A DNA stretch of 14,897 nt from Candidatus Aphodoplasma excrementigallinarum (lineage in GTDB: Bacteria > Bacillota > Clostridia > UBA1381 > UMGS1253): NCBI GenBank assembly GCA_018713805.1, contig DVOF01000010.1:1-14897 (forward strand), in the 5' to 3' direction. Shown here piece after piece: positions 12,663 to 14,897 of the stretch. The position numbers were made by a program, and so were the translations under genes. The notes under the pieces were generated by a model. It was given only the letters and a program-made list of their open reading frames with translations. It did not search any database and had not been told where the DNA came from. Numbering within the stretch: position 1 is the stretch's first letter; the number at the start of each line of letters is the position of its first letter.

Positions 12663-13700
12663 ATGTATACAGCGGCAGTGCTGGGTGCAACGGGCTATGC
12701 CGGGATCGAGTTGGTCCGGCTTTTGACCAACCACCCGGGGGTGGAGGTAAAAATGCTCGTGTCCCACAGTTTTGTCGGGAAAAAGATCAGCGAGGTGTAC
12801 CCCAACCTGCGCGGCGTGCTCGATCTGGTGTGCGAGGAGCTGGACGTCGATAAGGCGGCGGCATGCGACGTCGTGTTCACGGCGCTGCCGCACGGCGCGT
12901 CGAAGGAGGTCATCCCCGCCCTGTACGAAAAGGGCGCGCGCATCATCGACCTGAGCGGCGACTTCCGCTACGACGACCCGGCGGTGTACGAGCAGTGGTA
13001 CGGCGCGCCGCATTCGTCGCCGGAGCTTTTGGCAAAGTCGGTCTATGGCCTGTGCGAACTGCACCGCGATGCGATTAAAAAGACGCGCCTGATCGGGAAC
13101 CCGGGCTGTTACACGACCTGTTCCATCCTCGGCCTCGCGCCGCTGCTCAAGCATGGGCTGGTGCATACGGACAATATCATCATCGACGCGAAATCGGGCG
13201 TGACGGGTGCGGGACGGAGCACGGCGCTCGACTACAGCTTTTGTGAATGCACGGAGAACGCAAAGGCATACAAGATCGCCACGCACCGGCACACGTCGGA
13301 GATCGAACAGGAGCTGTCCAACCTGGCGGGCGAGCCGATCGTACTATCGTTTACGCCGCACCTGATCCCCATGAAGCGTGGGATTCTTTCGACGATGTAT
13401 GCCAACCTGAAGGAGCCGAAAACGACCGCGGAGCTGCTTGCCGTTTACCGCGAATTTTATAAAGATGAATACTTTGTCCGCGTCTATGACGAGGGAACGC
13501 TGCCGGAGACGAACCACGTCGCGGGGTCGAACTTTGTTGACATCGGGCTTGTGGTGGATACGCGCTTAAACCGCGCCGTTGTAAGCGCGGCGATCGACAA
13601 CATAGGCAAGGGCGCGGCCGGGCAGGCCATCCAGAACATGAACCTTCTGCTTGGTATGGACGAAACGACAGGGCTTGCCTGCGCGGGCTTTTATCTGTAA
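12663..13700 (+). CDS. argC: N-acetyl-gamma-glutamyl-phosphate reductase
   Basis: ArgC reduces N-acetylglutamyl-5-phosphate to the semialdehyde with NADPH, the third step of arginine (ornithine) synthesis, in the cytoplasm. The 345 residues match the long-form bacterial enzyme. Visible features are the Rossmann motif GATGYAG (8-14), the catalytic cysteine in GNPGCYTT (Cys149), the catalytic-domain segments SGVTGAGR and HRHTSEIEQEL, and PHLIPMKRGI with the conserved His. The start at 12663 (MYTAAVLG) follows AAAGGGAG; a longer ORF from 12618 would begin inside the -10 and lacks a site. It is followed 19 bases later by argB in one operon. A likely ARG box overlaps the promoter. The usual argJ between argC and argB is absent. 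Confidence 0.97.
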   Translation: MYTAAVLGATGYAGIELVRLLTNHPGVEVKMLVSHSFVGKKISEVYPNLRGVLDLVCEELDVDKAAACDVVFTALPHGASKEVIPALYEKGARIIDLSGDFRYDDPAVYEQWYGAPHSSPELLAKSVYGLCELHRDAIKKTRLIGNPGCYTTCSILGLAPLLKHGLVHTDNIIIDAKSGVTGAGRSTALDYSFCECTENAKAYKIATHRHTSEIEQELSNLAGEPIVLSFTPHLIPMKRGILSTMYANLKEPKTTAELLAVYREFYKDEYFVRVYDEGTLPETNHVAGSNFVDIGLVVDTRLNRAVVSAAIDNIGKGAAGQAIQNMNLLLGMDETTGLACAGFYL

Positions 13701-13719
13701 GGAAGAGGAGGAATCAACC

Positions 13720-14592
13720 ATGCTCGATATGGATTTACTGATCAAAAAAGCGGGGATACTCATCGAGGCGCTGCCCTATATCCAGCGGCTCGCGGGCAAA
13801 ACCGTTGTCATCAAATACGGCGGCAACGCTATGATTAACGAGGAGCTGAAATCCTCCGTCATGGAGGACATCACGCTTTTGAAGTTTATCGGTTTAAACC
13901 CTATTGTCGTACACGGCGGCGGGCCGGACATCTCCAGCGCGCTGACGACGTATGGGATTGAGAGCCGGTTTGTAAACGGGCTGCGCGTCACGGACGCCGA
14001 CACGGTCCGGATTGCGCAGATGGTGCTCGTCGGAAAGACGAACAAGGAGATCGTAGCGGGCATCAACGGCAAAGGCGGGCGTGCAGTCGGCATCAGCGGT
14101 ATCGACGGCGCCCTGCTTGAGTGTGAAAAATATTACACCGAGGTGGACGGCGAAAAGGCGGACATCGGCTACGTGGGCGACATTGTGCACGTCAACCAGG
14201 ATTTGCTCCACCTGCTCACCAGCGACAAGTATATCCCTGTCGTTGCGCCGATTGGGACAGACAAAAACGGCCAGAGCTACAATATCAACGCCGACACGGT
14301 GGCAAGCGAGCTTGCCTGCGCGCTCAAGGCGGAAAAGCTGATGCTTCTGACCGATATCGACGGCGTGAAGGATGCGGATGGCAATATCATTTTTGAAATG
14401 AGCGTACAGGAAACGCGCCGCCTGATCAACGAGGGCGTCATAAACGGCGGCATGATCCCGAAGGTGCTCGGCTGCGTGAAGGCGATCGGCGGCGGGGTAC
14501 AGCGCGTCCATATCATCGACGGGCGCGTCCCGCACAGCATTCTGCTGGAAATCTTCACCGACACGGGGATCGGCACCATGATTACGAAATAA
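13720..14592 (+). CDS. argB: Acetylglutamate kinase, probably arginine-inhibited
   Basis: ArgB phosphorylates N-acetylglutamate with ATP, the second and controlling step of ornithine synthesis, just before ArgC. The 290 residues include the amino acid kinase marks KYGGNAM (32-38), HGGGPDI (65-71) with the substrate-binding GLRVTD near 87-92, and a nucleotide-binding LLTDIDGVKD. It has an extra N-terminal helix of about 26 residues and the C-terminal segment HSILLEIFTDTGIGTMI. Both are features of hexameric, arginine-feedback-inhibited kinases, unlike the shorter E. coli form; feedback control is therefore likely. GGAGG lies seven bases before the ATG at 13720, and the gap after argC is 19 bases. 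A terminator follows directly, so the operon is just argCB; argJ, argD and argF are not in this window. Confidence 0.97.
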   Translation: MLDMDLLIKKAGILIEALPYIQRLAGKTVVIKYGGNAMINEELKSSVMEDITLLKFIGLNPIVVHGGGPDISSALTTYGIESRFVNGLRVTDADTVRIAQMVLVGKTNKEIVAGINGKGGRAVGISGIDGALLECEKYYTEVDGEKADIGYVGDIVHVNQDLLHLLTSDKYIPVVAPIGTDKNGQSYNINADTVASELACALKAEKLMLLTDIDGVKDADGNIIFEMSVQETRRLINEGVINGGMIPKVLGCVKAIGGGVQRVHIIDGRVPHSILLEIFTDTGIGTMITK

Positions 14593-14621
14593 TGTGCTGT
14601 ATGCGTGCATAATACAGAGTC

Positions 14622-14667
14622 AAAAAAGTGAAAAGATGCAAATTTGCATCTTTTCACTTTTGTTTTT
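14622..14667. terminator. Strong bidirectional terminator after argB
   Basis: A perfect 38-base palindrome: the 19-base arms 14624-14642 and 14643-14661 (AAAAGTGAAAAGATGCAAA and its complement) meet with no spacer. It is flanked by A on the left and T on the right, so it can stop transcription both of argCB and of the minus-strand regulator gene beyond. The actual loop would be a few central bases. Confidence 0.9.
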
Positions 14668-14710
14668 TATATTGAACGATTCAAAGGGGATAGTAATTAC
14701 CGAAAAGATA

Positions 14711-14897
14711 TTAAAGTCGAAAAGTAAAAAGTTTTTCTGCGGGCACGTTTAAAATATCGCATATATCAAAAATGACGTCTAAAGATACGGCGCAGTCCGC
14801 TGTCTCAATTCTGCTCATATGTGTCCGGCTTATATTTATAAGTTCCGCCAGTTTTAATTGAGAGAGGTTTCTTGCCTTTCTGTAATATGCTATATTC
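14711..14897 (-). CDS. XRE-family helix-turn-helix regulator, C-terminal part (start outside window)
   Basis: An open frame on the minus strand runs from the window edge to a TAA at 14711-14713 and codes for 61 residues. It contains a Cro/C1-type helix-turn-helix: NLSQLKLAELINISRTHMSR, then IETADCAVSLDVIFDICDIL, and ending NVPAEKLFTF. This is the usual end of a compact XRE domain (about 65-75 residues), so the missing N-terminus is probably short. The segment is AT-rich compared with argB. It converges on argB, separated by the palindromic terminator. Target genes are unknown; such small XRE proteins often control neighbouring accessory or mobile genes beyond the edge. Confidence 0.85.
   Translation of the reverse strand, partial: NIAYYRKARNLSQLKLAELINISRTHMSRIETADCAVSLDVIFDICDILNVPAEKLFTFRL

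Noticed and set aside
12484..12726. 80-codon open frame upstream of and overlapping argC
   Set aside because: No ribosome site, it spans the argC promoter and overlaps argC in another frame; the translation shows no domain.
14600..14611. Small dyad TATGC-GT-GCATA after argB
   Set aside because: Five-base arms only, next to a much stronger terminator; chance is likely.

Overview
The window looks like chromosomal DNA of a low-G+C-phylum but GC-rich anaerobic Firmicute (class Clostridia; Oscillospiraceae or Christensenellales type is my inference). The evidence is strong GGAGG ribosome binding sites, sigma-A type promoters, Gram-positive families (RqcH, SigV/RsiV-like pair, Cu-amine-oxidase stalk domain, FeoB-associated/HMA small protein) and the LL-diaminopimelate aminotransferase route to lysine and peptidoglycan. 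I see no rRNA, tRNA, CRISPR array, insertion sequence or phage gene. There is no gene-free stretch over 300 bases.

Layout. 1-3600 (all minus strand): dapL, then a hairpin terminator, then rqcH (ribosome quality control), then a small Cys-rich membrane protein. 3600-6470: a divergent SDF-family symporter and a MerR-family regulator on the minus strand, and a DUF4097-like lipoprotein on the plus strand. The lipoprotein promoter has the 19-bp MerR-type spacer filled by a perfect palindrome, and it lies back to back with the merR promoter. 6515-7832: an ECF sigma factor and its overlapping membrane anti-sigma gene (SigV/RsiV type), with a plausible autoregulatory ECF promoter. 7962-10412: a secreted three-domain protein (NodB-like deacetylase, Cu-amine-oxidase-type stalk, F5/8C discoidin) and an AraC regulator. 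10553-11395: a GH16 glycoside hydrolase without a signal peptide, divergent from the AraC gene. 11477-11956: an unrecognised four-TM protein. 12000-12383: a membrane-anchored HMA metal-binding protein under a consensus promoter whose start overlaps a perfect 8+8 bp palindrome. 12663-14592: argC-argB with an ARG-box-like palindrome over the -35 and a very strong bidirectional terminator. 14711-end: the C-terminal part of an XRE-type regulator, in visibly AT-richer DNA.

How it fits together. Much of the middle concerns the cell envelope: a lipoprotein under MerR control, a SigV/RsiV-like stress pair (lysozyme sensing in relatives), an extracellular deacetylase-like protein and a beta-glucanase-like enzyme under AraC control. 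The flanks are housekeeping: lysine/DAP, arginine and stalled-ribosome rescue. The most informative signals are regulatory: four well-formed promoter/operator arrangements. Two enzymes or transporters have diverged at key residues: the symporter lacks the usual NMDGT and substrate-binding arginine, and the deacetylase-like protein lacks one metal-binding histidine.
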